NCBI RefSeq assembly: GCF_041929345.1
Contig: NZ_JBHFNQ010000084.1
Location: 1 to 64,000 of the forward strand
DNA length: 64,000 nt
Source: Floridanema aerugineum
GTDB lineage: Bacteria > Cyanobacteriota > Cyanobacteriia > Cyanobacteriales > Aerosakkonemataceae
Reading direction: 5' to 3'
The number at the start of each line of letters is the position of its first letter. Within the stretch, counting starts at the first letter, position 1. Of this stretch, positions 45,082-53,791 are shown piece by piece. The position numbers and the translations under genes were made by a program. The notes beneath the pieces are model-generated. The model saw only the letters and a list, made by a program, of their open reading frames with translations, was not told the origin of the DNA and did no database searches.

Positions 45082-45981
45082 TTAGCTACGGGTTTGCGGA
45101 CGCAGTTGTTGAAGCGATCGCACTGCCTCTAGTGCTTGATTAGCAGACTTAGTATTTCCCTGTTGTTTAAACAGTTCTGCTGCCTGTTGAAAATCCTTAA
45201 TGGCGGCTTGATTATTTTTCAGATTGTAATAACTCACACCGCGATTAAAGAATGCTTCTGCAAAATCTGCTCTCAGTTGGATTGCCTGAGTATAATCTTG
45301 AATCGCAGCTTGATCATTTTTCATTCTATTATGAGCAATGCCTCGATTGTAAAAGACTTTAGGATCTTTAGGGTCAATGCGTGCCGCTTCATTGTAATCA
45401 GCAAGGGCTTGGTCATGTTGACCTAAATCATCATAAGCATTGCCACGATTAGTCAAAGCCCTAGCATTATTGGGTTCTATCTTCAATGCTGCGGTACTAT
45501 CTTCGATCGCCCCTTGGTAATCTTTTAAAAAGTAACGGGCAATTCCTCGCCTCAGATAAGCTTCGGCATAATCAGGCTTTAACTTAATTGCCTGAGTATA
45601 ATCTTCGATCGCTCCTTTATAATTACGTTGTTCCGCCTTAATTGCACCTTGACGGTAGTATTCCTCCGCAGTTAACTGCGTTTCCCCCGGATTGGGCGTT
45701 GTCTGAGTAGTACCCCCCGGAGTTGAGGCAGGGGGACTTGCTGATGGAGTTTCCCCCGGAGTGGGATCGCTGGGAGTGGAATTTGCCGGAACTTCTGGTG
45801 TTGCCGGAACTACTTGAGTTTCCCCAGGTTTATCACTAGGAGAAGGCTTTACCGACTCTTCCGGGGTTGGCTTAGATTCCCTCTGTCCAGGTTTTGACTG
45901 TGCATTAACATCTAAAACAGAGACGCTACCCAGTAGAGTGACAATACTTAAAATTGTGATTGATTGGTGAATGATTTTCAT
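45082..45981 (-). CDS. Secreted Pro-rich TPR protein
   Basis: The start at MKIIHQSITILSIVTLLG gives a signal peptide cleaved after about VDVNAQ; an upstream GTG only adds four residues. A Pro/Ser/Thr-rich linker (to about 100) follows, and then five TPR units (EEYYRQGAIKAEQRNYKGA, YLRRGIARYFLKDYQGA, TNRGNAYDDLGQHDQA, FYNRGIAHNRMKNDQA, FFNRGVSYYNLKNNQA) with the [AQ]xxxYxxA pattern. TPR repeats bind proteins; a scaffold function outside the cytoplasm is likely. No partner is evident nearby. Confidence 0.85.
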   Translation of the reverse strand: MKIIHQSITILSIVTLLGSVSVLDVNAQSKPGQRESKPTPEESVKPSPSDKPGETQVVPATPEVPANSTPSDPTPGETPSASPPASTPGGTTQTTPNPGETQLTAEEYYRQGAIKAEQRNYKGAIEDYTQAIKLKPDYAEAYLRRGIARYFLKDYQGAIEDSTAALKIEPNNARALTNRGNAYDDLGQHDQALADYNEAARIDPKDPKVFYNRGIAHNRMKNDQAAIQDYTQAIQLRADFAEAFFNRGVSYYNLKNNQAAIKDFQQAAELFKQQGNTKSANQALEAVRSLQQLRPQTRS

Positions 45982-46123
45982 GTGTGTAACCAATCGGCTT
46001 GGTAGTCAGTATAAGCTTAGACTTCAAAGAAATTAACATTGTTGCCAAATAGGATATCAGGGTTTAGCACTTTATTTTAGAAATGTTTCCCAAAAAGTTT
46101 TTATATTTTCTGCAATTTTCCCA

Positions 46124-47395
46124 ATGAAATCTTTTTTACCGTCTAAATTACGTGCTTGGTTGCCCCAGCTAAATTCACAAGTTTGGATTCTAGCTATTGG
46201 TAGATTTTTATCTGAAGTTGGCACTGGTTTCACACTTTTTTATGCGCCGATTTTTTTTGCTAAAGGTGTTGGTCTAACTGCTACCCAGGTAGGTTTAGGT
46301 TTAGGTAGTGCTTCTATTTCTGGCGTTTTCGGAAGAATTATTGGTGGTTCATTTAGTGATTCTCAATTTTGGGGTCGTCGTCGTACTTTGTTACTTTCGG
46401 CAGGAATTTCGGCAATAGCTTCTTTTGCATTAGCGGCAACAAACAGCTTTTTTACCTTTGTTTTAGCTAATTTATTGGCGGGATTTGGTATTGGTTTATA
46501 TTGGCCTGCTACAGAAGCAGCTGTAGCCGATTTAACTGAAGGTCAAGTAAGACAAGAAGCTTATGCTGTAGTGAGATTAGCTGATAACCTTGGCTTAGGT
46601 TTGGGAATTATTTTCGGGGGTATTTTAATTAGCAGTACTGGTAATTATCGAACTTTGTTTATTATTGATGGGATTTCTTTTATAGTCTTTTTTGCAGTAG
46701 TTTATTTAGCTATAGCCGAAACTTACAAAGGGAATGGGGAAACTCCCTCTACCACCAGCAAAAATTGGGGGTTTTTGCCTAATTCCTGGAAAACGGCTTT
46801 AAGCGATCGCTTACTGTTAGTTTTTGTTGTAGTCAATATCATTTTTACTACTTACATTTCTCAGCTACACAGTACCCTTGGTTTGTACTTTAGTAGTAGG
46901 TTTTCTTCGCAATTAATTAGTTTACTTTTCAGTTGGCACATGGTTTTAGCGATTTTAACCATGATTCCCGTATCTCGCTTTCTCAAACGCTTTAATCATC
47001 CCCAAGCTTTAACGATCTCGGCTTTATTTTGGGGGATTGGTTTTTGTTTAATTTGGTTGATTGGTGGCGTACCAGAATTACAATTAATTTGGGCAATATT
47101 GGGGATGGGAATTTTGGCGATCGCTACGGTTTCTTATACTCCCTCGGCAGCCGCTTTTGTGGCAGATATTGCCCCTGTTTCTTTACGCGGAGTTTACCTT
47201 TCAATTAATTCCCTTTGTTGGGCGATCGGGTATGCGATCGGCCCTCCTTTAGGTGGTTGGGTAATGGATCAAAACCCCATATTAGCTAATAATTTTTGGT
47301 TGGTTTTTGCTTTTAGTGTTAGTGGTTTAATTGCGATTTTGCAGTATTTAAATCACATATTCAGGCGTTACAATCAGACCCAAGGAAGGAGGTAG
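46124..47395 (+). CDS. MFS-family transporter
   Basis: The 423-residue protein has about 12 membrane helices in two halves, with the RxxxxR-type loop between helices 2 and 3 (GSFSDSQFWGRRRTLLLS), and a large central loop. Length and pattern fit the major facilitator superfamily, drug:H+ or sugar exporter type; the substrate cannot be read. The final residues QTQGRR and the stop are encoded by the first hairpin of a repeat cassette, so the repeat insertion probably created the present C-terminus. The ATG at 46124 is the only good start. Confidence 0.85.
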   Translation: MKSFLPSKLRAWLPQLNSQVWILAIGRFLSEVGTGFTLFYAPIFFAKGVGLTATQVGLGLGSASISGVFGRIIGGSFSDSQFWGRRRTLLLSAGISAIASFALAATNSFFTFVLANLLAGFGIGLYWPATEAAVADLTEGQVRQEAYAVVRLADNLGLGLGIIFGGILISSTGNYRTLFIIDGISFIVFFAVVYLAIAETYKGNGETPSTTSKNWGFLPNSWKTALSDRLLLVFVVVNIIFTTYISQLHSTLGLYFSSRFSSQLISLLFSWHMVLAILTMIPVSRFLKRFNHPQALTISALFWGIGFCLIWLIGGVPELQLIWAILGMGILAIATVSYTPSAAAFVADIAPVSLRGVYLSINSLCWAIGYAIGPPLGGWVMDQNPILANNFWLVFAFSVSGLIAILQYLNHIFRRYNQTQGRR

Positions 47396-47455
47396 AACCT
47401 CCCAAATCTCGTTCCCTGGTTGAACCAGGGAACGAAAATAGAGGCTGGAGCCTCT
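47388..47455. repeat. Three-hairpin repeat cassette, copy 2 (reverse order)
   Basis: Hairpins GGAGGT-AGA-ACCTCC (47388-47402), a CGTTCCCTGGTT stem (47410-47434, perfect 12-base arms) and AGAGGCT-GG-AGCCTCT (47440-47455) mirror the order at 26189-26257. The TAG of the MFS gene lies at 47393-47395 in the first hairpin. Confidence 0.92.
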
Positions 47456-47491
47456 TGGTGTAAGATCTTAGTTAAAGTCAGGGATTTTTTC

Positions 47492-47530
47492 ACCACAGAT
47501 ATCCACAGATAAACACAGATAAACACAGAT
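47492..47530. repeat. CACAGATAAA short tandem repeat
   Basis: Four or five variants of CACAGATA(AA) in a row lie between the hairpin cassette and the glycosyltransferase gene. The function is unknown. Confidence 0.75.
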
Positions 47531-47542
47531 GAAATAAAGGAT

Positions 47543-48709
47543 TTAATTGGGTGAGTCAGAGATTATTTGTTGATAAGCTTGGATTGTTTGTTCGGCTATT
47601 GCTTGCCAACTATAATTTTTGATTGTTAATTCTTTTGCGTTTAATCCTCTGCGTTTAATTTCTGCTGGATTTTGAAGTGCTAATCGCAATGTTGCTGTCA
47701 GAGATTCTACAGTTCGATCGCATACCCAGCCAGCTTCTGCATTCAGAATATCTTCCCAAATATAAACTCCGCGAGTAATACAAACTGGTGTTCCCGCTGC
47801 CATTGCTTCGGCTACAGCTATACCGAAGTTTTCATAATAAGATGGCAATAGGAATAAGTCGGCTTTTTGTAAGAGGGAAAGTTTGCGATCGCCTCTCACA
47901 AAACCTGTTATCGTTACTTTGCCTGGTAGTGTGATGGAGATTTGCGATCGAATTTTCTCCTCATATTCTGGATCTTGCGGATTCGATCCCGCTAACACAA
48001 AATGAAAATCTATCCCTGAGTTTGCCAAATTTTGCAAAGCCGGAATTAGTAAATCTAACCCTTTTTTCGGAGCGACTCTCGACATAAATAAAATTACCGG
48101 AGATGGCAGATTAGCAAATTCGGTTTCTTCCTTCTCCTGCCTTGGCAAACTCACACCCAAAGGAATCACTAAATCTTTAGTTTTTACCCCAAATCTTTCC
48201 GAAACTTTCGCTTCTTCCAAACTAGTAAAATGAATCGCAGATGCGCCAGCTATATTAGGTTTTTCTAACAAAGCTGCATAAACTTTTTTGAGTAACTTTT
48301 TCTTTTGTAAATCAGCAGGATCGAGAGTTCCTAGAGGACGCAAAATGTAAGGTAACTTTTGGTATCTGGCAACGGTTGCTGCTACTGAAGACACAGGCGA
48401 AAATAAAGCATGAATATGCGCCAAATCATAATTTTTGGCATGATCATTTAACCATTTCAGCAAATCCAAAGAAAATTTGTATCTGCGAAACGGAGAACAA
48501 CGAAAATAACGAATCTGATAACCATCTTGTTCTACCGGACAATTTAAAGGAACATCTAAAGGCGGTTGTCCAGCATCTCCATTACTATTAGTAGTCAAAA
48601 TTGTGACTTCAATTCCTGCTTTAGCTAAAGCAGCAGAAAGACCCAAAACCATTTGACTAGGGCCACCATAAACTAGAGAAATAGAGGGAACAATTTGGAG
48701 AATTCGCAT
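47543..48709 (-). CDS. hpsP: GT4 glycosyltransferase of polysaccharide cluster (HpsP-like)
   Basis: The 388 residues have the GT-B two-domain form of family 4: an N-terminal MRILQIVPSISLVYGGPSQM and C-terminal nucleotide-sugar domain with the E-x7-E retaining motif (ENFGIAVAEAMAAGTPV). It adds a sugar from a nucleotide donor to a lipid-linked glycan on the cytoplasmic side of the membrane. It begins right after the preceding glycosyltransferase stop. The gene order matches hps genes of filamentous cyanobacteria, so HpsP is a likely name, not proven. Confidence 0.7.
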   Translation of the reverse strand: MRILQIVPSISLVYGGPSQMVLGLSAALAKAGIEVTILTTNSNGDAGQPPLDVPLNCPVEQDGYQIRYFRCSPFRRYKFSLDLLKWLNDHAKNYDLAHIHALFSPVSSVAATVARYQKLPYILRPLGTLDPADLQKKKLLKKVYAALLEKPNIAGASAIHFTSLEEAKVSERFGVKTKDLVIPLGVSLPRQEKEETEFANLPSPVILFMSRVAPKKGLDLLIPALQNLANSGIDFHFVLAGSNPQDPEYEEKIRSQISITLPGKVTITGFVRGDRKLSLLQKADLFLLPSYYENFGIAVAEAMAAGTPVCITRGVYIWEDILNAEAGWVCDRTVESLTATLRLALQNPAEIKRRGLNAKELTIKNYSWQAIAEQTIQAYQQIISDSPN

Positions 48710-49885
48710 TTAATTATTTTCAGTGATTTGCTTATAAAAATCTAACAATTGTTTAGCTAAAGCTTTATTAGTGTATTGATTCATAGCTTTTTGATAACCC
48801 AAATTTGCCAACTTATTTTTTAATTCCGGGTTTTCCATTAGCTGCATTAAACATTTTTGCAACTCCTCAACATTGCCTTCAGGAAATACTAAACCAGCAT
48901 CACCAATTACATTAGGAATTTCTCCCGAATCAGAACCAATCACCGGAACTTTACAAGCCATTGCTTCAATTAAAACATGACCAAATTGTTCTTTCCAACC
49001 CGCAGCAGTCAAAGTTTTAAATTGATAAGTTGTTTGTGATGGTAATACCAAAGTGTGCATTAAATTGATGTATTGGTAAACGCGATCGTGCGGCACACTT
49101 TCCACCAAAATCAACTTTTCTTTAATTCCTTTTTCCACCGCCATTGCCAACAAAGTTGATTCCAAAGGCCCACGACCTAATAATAACAACTTCCCAGGCT
49201 TTTCTGCTAAACCTGCCAAAGCTTCCACCAAAGTAAGTAAGCCTTTTTCTTCAACAAATCTACCCACAAAACCCACAACAAAATCATTTTCTTGAATCCC
49301 CAATTGCCTAGCTAATTCGGGTTGAGTTTGCGGCTTAAATAAACTTTCATCAACACCCAATTGGGGCATAATTACCATTGGCCCTTTGTAGCCTCTTTCC
49401 CGTAAAATGTCTACTCCATCTTTATTTCCCACAACTATTCCATGAGTATTACTGAGATTGTAAGATTCTAGTAATGAGATGGGAAATTTTAAGTTATAAG
49501 GCAGATTCCACCAAGTAAAAAAGACATTTTTTGCCTGCAACCCCAGGAGTTTATTCAAAGTAATAAATTCCGCATAAGCCAAAGCTTTAGAACCTTGTTC
49601 AACCTGAATAATATCTGGTTTAAATTGACGTAATAAAGGAATCAAATCTGCGCCAAAAGTTAATAAACCTTGGTTGTTTTTGCTAAAGTTAGAAACTGGC
49701 ACTACCCGGAAAGAACCTTCTTTTAAAGGTTGAGTTTCAATTGTTTTATTTTGGACTCCTCCCGGTTGCCAAATTCGGGGAGTAACTACTGTCACTTCAA
49801 TGTCTGATTCTAACCGAGATAATTCTCTTAATTTCTCGCGGTTCAGGTCAACAATATAAGTATGGCTAGCAACTAGAATTCTCAT
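48710..49885 (-). CDS. hpsO: GT4 glycosyltransferase of polysaccharide cluster (HpsO-like)
   Basis: A second GT-B family 4 enzyme of 391 residues, starting MRILVASHTYIVDLNREKL. Typical blocks are GRFVEEKGLLTLVEAL and EQFGHVLIEAMACKVPVIGSDSGEIP, with the E-x7-E retaining motif. Its stop is adjacent to the start of the next glycosyltransferase gene, so they are co-translated. The donor sugar is unknown. Name by position in the cluster. Confidence 0.72.
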   Translation of the reverse strand: MRILVASHTYIVDLNREKLRELSRLESDIEVTVVTPRIWQPGGVQNKTIETQPLKEGSFRVVPVSNFSKNNQGLLTFGADLIPLLRQFKPDIIQVEQGSKALAYAEFITLNKLLGLQAKNVFFTWWNLPYNLKFPISLLESYNLSNTHGIVVGNKDGVDILRERGYKGPMVIMPQLGVDESLFKPQTQPELARQLGIQENDFVVGFVGRFVEEKGLLTLVEALAGLAEKPGKLLLLGRGPLESTLLAMAVEKGIKEKLILVESVPHDRVYQYINLMHTLVLPSQTTYQFKTLTAAGWKEQFGHVLIEAMACKVPVIGSDSGEIPNVIGDAGLVFPEGNVEELQKCLMQLMENPELKNKLANLGYQKAMNQYTNKALAKQLLDFYKQITENN

Positions 49886-49910
49886 TTTTTTTGTTAATTT
49901 AGGGTGTTTG

Positions 49911-49962
49911 TAGTGACGACTTTAGTCGTTTATTTCCTCAATAGCAGGACTAAAGTCCTGAC
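49911..49962. repeat. ACGACTTTAGTCGT / CAGGACTAAAGTCCTG element
   Basis: Two small palindromes 14 bases apart (49916-49929 and 49945-49960) lie between two glycosyltransferase genes. A relative (AAACACTTTAGTGTTT and ACGACTAAAGTCGT) is at 57501-57547. Confidence 0.8.
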
Positions 49963-49969
49963 AACGAAC

Positions 49970-50968
49970 TTATGACTCTTTAACTAAATCTTGTTTAGTG
50001 TAAATTTGCCCATTATTCCAATTAGACTGAATTACTGTACCTAAAGCTTTGAAAAAACCTAAACTGTAAAATCCGGCACGGGTAATAATTTTTAATGGGG
50101 AACCGCTTTTGTGACAGGGTGGACGACCGAGTACGTGACAGTCAAATAAACGGTAAAATAATCTTAATTGTTGGTCAATGGTGAGATTTTTCATACCCAT
50201 CAAAAAATGATTGTGGTAGAAAGTTATTTGGTATTTTAGCGATCGCGTACTGATATCATGACACCCTCCCGTTTCTTCTCCCAAATGTACCAAAAAAGCC
50301 TCTGGGTCATACCAAATTTTATAACCCGTTTTTCGCAATCTTAAACAAAAATCTGACTCTTCCCGCACCGCACTACCACGAAATCTTTCATCAAAATACA
50401 ACCCATGTTTGCTAAAAATTTCCCGACGAAACGACATATTACAACCTCTCGCTGTAATCACTTGTTGCGGTTTTGTCGTATGGACTAAATCAATATAATA
50501 CCAAGCTATTCCAGGGTCCATTGCTTGCGGTGGCAAATATTCAATTGTGTAAGTTTCTCCTGGTTTTTCCCTTTGGGAATCTGCCAATTTCATGCGATCG
50601 AAAACTCTTCCCGCCACTGCCCCTACTTCCGGGTTTTCCATATAGTTACGGGCATGATTTTTTAAACAATCAACTGGCATTTCTACATCATCATCAATAA
50701 AGTAAATAATATCTCCTGTTGCCCGCCGAACTGCGTAATTTCTCGCCCCTGGTAAACTCGCCCAATCTAAACGATACCAATGAATTTTTCCGGCGTTGGC
50801 TAACTCTTCTAAATAAGCTTGAGTTTCTGGTTGATGGGTTTTAGTTTGATCGACTACAATTACTTCAAAATAGGGGTAATCTTGTTTTAATACATCTGCG
50901 ATCGTCGCCCGTAAAGCTTCTTCACGTTGATAAGTAGGAATAATCACCGAAATTAAAGGCCAATTCAC
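49970..50968 (-). CDS. hpsN: GT2 glycosyltransferase of polysaccharide cluster (HpsN-like)
   Basis: The 332-residue protein starts with the GT-A fold LISVIIPTYQREEALRATI, has the DxD-type metal site IIYFIDDDVEMPVDC and ends with a hydrophilic C-terminus. Family 2 inverting transferases of this kind attach sugars to polyprenyl-linked acceptors. It has no obvious membrane helices, so it works at the membrane face with the polymerase encoded upstream. The gene order (polymerase, GT2, GT4, GT4) supports an hps assignment. Confidence 0.72.
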   Translation of the reverse strand: MNWPLISVIIPTYQREEALRATIADVLKQDYPYFEVIVVDQTKTHQPETQAYLEELANAGKIHWYRLDWASLPGARNYAVRRATGDIIYFIDDDVEMPVDCLKNHARNYMENPEVGAVAGRVFDRMKLADSQREKPGETYTIEYLPPQAMDPGIAWYYIDLVHTTKPQQVITARGCNMSFRREIFSKHGLYFDERFRGSAVREESDFCLRLRKTGYKIWYDPEAFLVHLGEETGGCHDISTRSLKYQITFYHNHFLMGMKNLTIDQQLRLFYRLFDCHVLGRPPCHKSGSPLKIITRAGFYSLGFFKALGTVIQSNWNNGQIYTKQDLVKES

Positions 50969-51019
50969 GCTTTTACCTCCTGTTTACCAATTAATAAATT
51001 TGCAACATTTACTTAGATT

Positions 51020-52699
51020 TCACACCTTTTTTTTGACTTTTTTCTTCTTTTTAGACTTAGGATCTTCCACCTCTGTTGCTTTTAGTTTCTCTCGTTCTTC
51101 CTTATCTATTTGTGGCAATTTTAAGATTACCCCAGCAAAGAACCAGTAATAAACAGCCACTGGGTCTGTATCGAGAGGATACCAGTAAGTGTTGTAACTG
51201 ATCACTAAAACAAAAACCCAAAAACTGGCGGCGAAACTGCGTAAATTTGGCTCTTTAACCGATCGATAAGCTTTAAAAGTAAAATAAGTTAGACTCGTCA
51301 CCAGCCCCAAAAAGCCGAGCAATCCCAACGGCCCGATCTCATGGAGTATTTTGGGATAATAGGTTTCTATCAAATCCACATTACCAAAGGCGCGGGCTGA
51401 GTTGGTAGCACGACCTAATCCCTGCCCGAAAAATCCATCACTCTTTTTAGAAGAGTTTTCCGCTTGAGCGGCAATAAAATCCGTCGGTGGTGCGGCATTC
51501 CAACGACCGATAAAGCTATCAACCCGCTCTTGGACTAGATCGGGGAACAGCATCGTACCAATTGTCACTGCCACCGCTACTCCGGCGGCAATTGGGAGAA
51601 ACCGTTTCAGGTTAGCCAATTGTCCTGTCAACACCAACAGGATGATAAAGACCAGTGGAACCAATGCCAGAGCAATCCTTTGACCAGAAATAACCGCATT
51701 GACCAACACCGCCAACATACCAACCAAACCTGTGATCCGCCAAAGTGGGGCAGGGTCGCTGAAAGCAGTAGCAAAAGTTAAAAAGGCTCCAGAAATCAGA
51801 TACCAAGCCCAGTGCCAAGGGGAAACAAATGTACCTGGTAAGCGAATCATCCCAACTTCCGGGCTAAACACCAGGGAACCACCCACCAAACACCTAGCCT
51901 CCAAGGTTGCTTTAAATAAAGCATCTCCTGAGAACCCACGAGTTCCGGCACACCTGCCGCTGGTCAAAAAATAATACTGAATGAACCCTAAAGCACAGCA
52001 GACGATCGCCAAAACCGTATTTGTTCGAGTCAGGAAAAGCAACTCCCGCTTGCTACGGATGAGATAGAAAGCGCAGGTAATCAGGGGCAGGTATCCCAAC
52101 AGAACTTTCAATCCCAAGATTCCCAGCAAAATTGGCTGACCATCTCTACAGGGTATTCTAGCTCCTCTCGGAAGACTACTGCACGCAGGGCCGAACTGTT
52201 GGGCACCGTTAACCAGGAGTAAGGTTAATACACACACTGCTAGCAAAAAAAATAAACTTGTCTTGAGCCCATCGGGAATTAAGAAGGGCAACCGTTTCCG
52301 TTTACATTCCTGATATATGGTTACTACTGCGGGAATGTAAAACCCATCTTTAGCTAACTGAAACAGAGCATTACCGCCTGCAAGGGCGTATACTACCGTA
52401 CCGCCAAAGGGTACGTAGAACATGAAAGCCCAGAGAGCTTGACGGGGATATTTGAACGACATGATCATACAAAATATTCCCCCGAACGCTGCCAATGATG
52501 CTTTAATACCACCCACAGGAAACAGCAATAGACCAAGAAATATAGCGAGAAAAAGTACAGAACTCGTAAAGCTAATAAATTCTTTCTTTGCCTGCGCCGC
52601 TTTCCTCTTTTGTATTAGTTGCTCCTTAAGACTGACTGTTATGGTTTCAGTAGCATTATCCTGTTTCTTAGATTTCCGTTTAGATTTTAATTTCCGCAT
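51020..52699 (-). CDS. hpsL: O-antigen-ligase-like polysaccharide polymerase (HpsL-like)
   Basis: The 559 residues open with a basic tail MRKLKSKRKSKKQDN and then about 12 membrane helices, with a large extracytoplasmic loop between later helices, including the ligase/Wzy-like stretch LPGTFVSPWHWAWYL. Such proteins join or polymerise lipid-linked oligosaccharides in the inner membrane. The N-terminal RKLKSKRKSK together with the FGGIFCMIMSFKYPRQALWAF block is what I associate with HpsL of filamentous cyanobacteria. It is first in the run, 52 bases before the GT2 gene. The C-terminus is Lys-rich. Confidence 0.75.
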   Translation of the reverse strand: MRKLKSKRKSKKQDNATETITVSLKEQLIQKRKAAQAKKEFISFTSSVLFLAIFLGLLLFPVGGIKASLAAFGGIFCMIMSFKYPRQALWAFMFYVPFGGTVVYALAGGNALFQLAKDGFYIPAVVTIYQECKRKRLPFLIPDGLKTSLFFLLAVCVLTLLLVNGAQQFGPACSSLPRGARIPCRDGQPILLGILGLKVLLGYLPLITCAFYLIRSKRELLFLTRTNTVLAIVCCALGFIQYYFLTSGRCAGTRGFSGDALFKATLEARCLVGGSLVFSPEVGMIRLPGTFVSPWHWAWYLISGAFLTFATAFSDPAPLWRITGLVGMLAVLVNAVISGQRIALALVPLVFIILLVLTGQLANLKRFLPIAAGVAVAVTIGTMLFPDLVQERVDSFIGRWNAAPPTDFIAAQAENSSKKSDGFFGQGLGRATNSARAFGNVDLIETYYPKILHEIGPLGLLGFLGLVTSLTYFTFKAYRSVKEPNLRSFAASFWVFVLVISYNTYWYPLDTDPVAVYYWFFAGVILKLPQIDKEEREKLKATEVEDPKSKKKKKVKKKV

Positions 52700-52786
52700 T
52701 GAGGAATATTGTATCAGTTGTTATTTAGCGATCTTAGTAAAAATCATTGAATAAAATTATGATTTGGCTTCAATAACTATTCATCT

Positions 52787-53527
52787 TTATAGTTTATACA
52801 AACCAAACTCGTCTTTAGTAGCTGGGGTTAAAATTCGGCAATTTAGCCAATTGAAACTTGGCTGATATTTATTAGCAGACAGGTTTTCTCCATTTTCAAG
52901 TACATAAACTGCGCCAGCAAAGGGCAATGGTGCTATTGGTGTTCCCTTTTCAGCTAGAATAGAGCTTATTCTTTTATGAAAAATGTAAAATTTATAATAG
53001 CCACAACCGCGATCGTATTCAGGATTTTCAGGTAAGTCGTTTAGTTCGTATTTAATTATATTGCAGCTACCCGATAGATGGTGAAATTCTTGATTTTTTA
53101 GATAGATAAATTTACTTCCTTCGCGATACTTATAGCCTTTGTTGATAAACCATCCATTAGAGGTTGAATGTTGATTTACAAATTCTGCTAAGTGTTTACT
53201 GACGCAATCATCGGCATCAACAAACATGGTATGAGAAGGTGCTAGTTGACGAGCGTAATTTACTCCTGCTAGGATTTTTCGACCCTTGTCTGTATCTCCA
53301 TTAACTATGGGCGACGATTCATTGGGAGGGGGAAAATCTACTTCTAGATATGTAATATGGGGATGGGTAAATGTAATTTCAGGCTTGTCGTTACAAACTA
53401 CAATTACTCTAAAATCAGGTGAAGTTTGATTACAGATTGATTTAATAGATCTTTCAAACAATTGGCATACCCGCTCCCAGGATTGGGAAACTTTACGGCT
53501 CTTCAGTGGTACAACAAATACAAGCAT
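52787..53527 (-). CDS. GT2-like glycosyltransferase
   Basis: The 246 residues have a GT-A-type start (MLVFVVPLKSRKVSQSW) with VIVVCNDKP and the metal motif MFVDADDCVSKHL, so it belongs to the family 2/GT-A class. It lies 87 bases upstream of the polymerase gene on the same strand. The donor is unknown. Its AT-rich coding style differs slightly from the hps-like genes below, so it may be a later addition to the cluster. Confidence 0.75.
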   Translation of the reverse strand: MLVFVVPLKSRKVSQSWERVCQLFERSIKSICNQTSPDFRVIVVCNDKPEITFTHPHITYLEVDFPPPNESSPIVNGDTDKGRKILAGVNYARQLAPSHTMFVDADDCVSKHLAEFVNQHSTSNGWFINKGYKYREGSKFIYLKNQEFHHLSGSCNIIKYELNDLPENPEYDRGCGYYKFYIFHKRISSILAEKGTPIAPLPFAGAVYVLENGENLSANKYQPSFNWLNCRILTPATKDEFGLYKL

Positions 53528-53791
53528 ATTAGCTCCATAGTCAAAGCGTAGCCTATTATTTAGTTACAGATATCTATATCAAGGTGTTCAGCCTACTCTA
53601 CTTTTGGTAGAGTTCGCTATGAGATAAAAAATTGGGGGGCGATACTAAATGTTATCCGACTCTGTTATAACATTCGGAAAACTGCTCGACTAGTGGCGTT
53701 AAAAGCCATTAAGCTGGTAAATAGTGGCTAGCAACTTTGCTCATAAGGCTCTCTCTGTGTAAGGTTAAGATTATCTAAGAAATACTGATTT

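Noticed and set aside
47492..47530. CACAGATAAA repeats as a CRISPR-like array
   Set aside because: Units are too short and not separated by spacers; this is a simple tandem repeat.
53528..53791. Possible SRP RNA gene near ffh
   Set aside because: No GNRA-capped helix 8 sequence typical of SRP RNA is visible in the spacer; the RNA is probably elsewhere.
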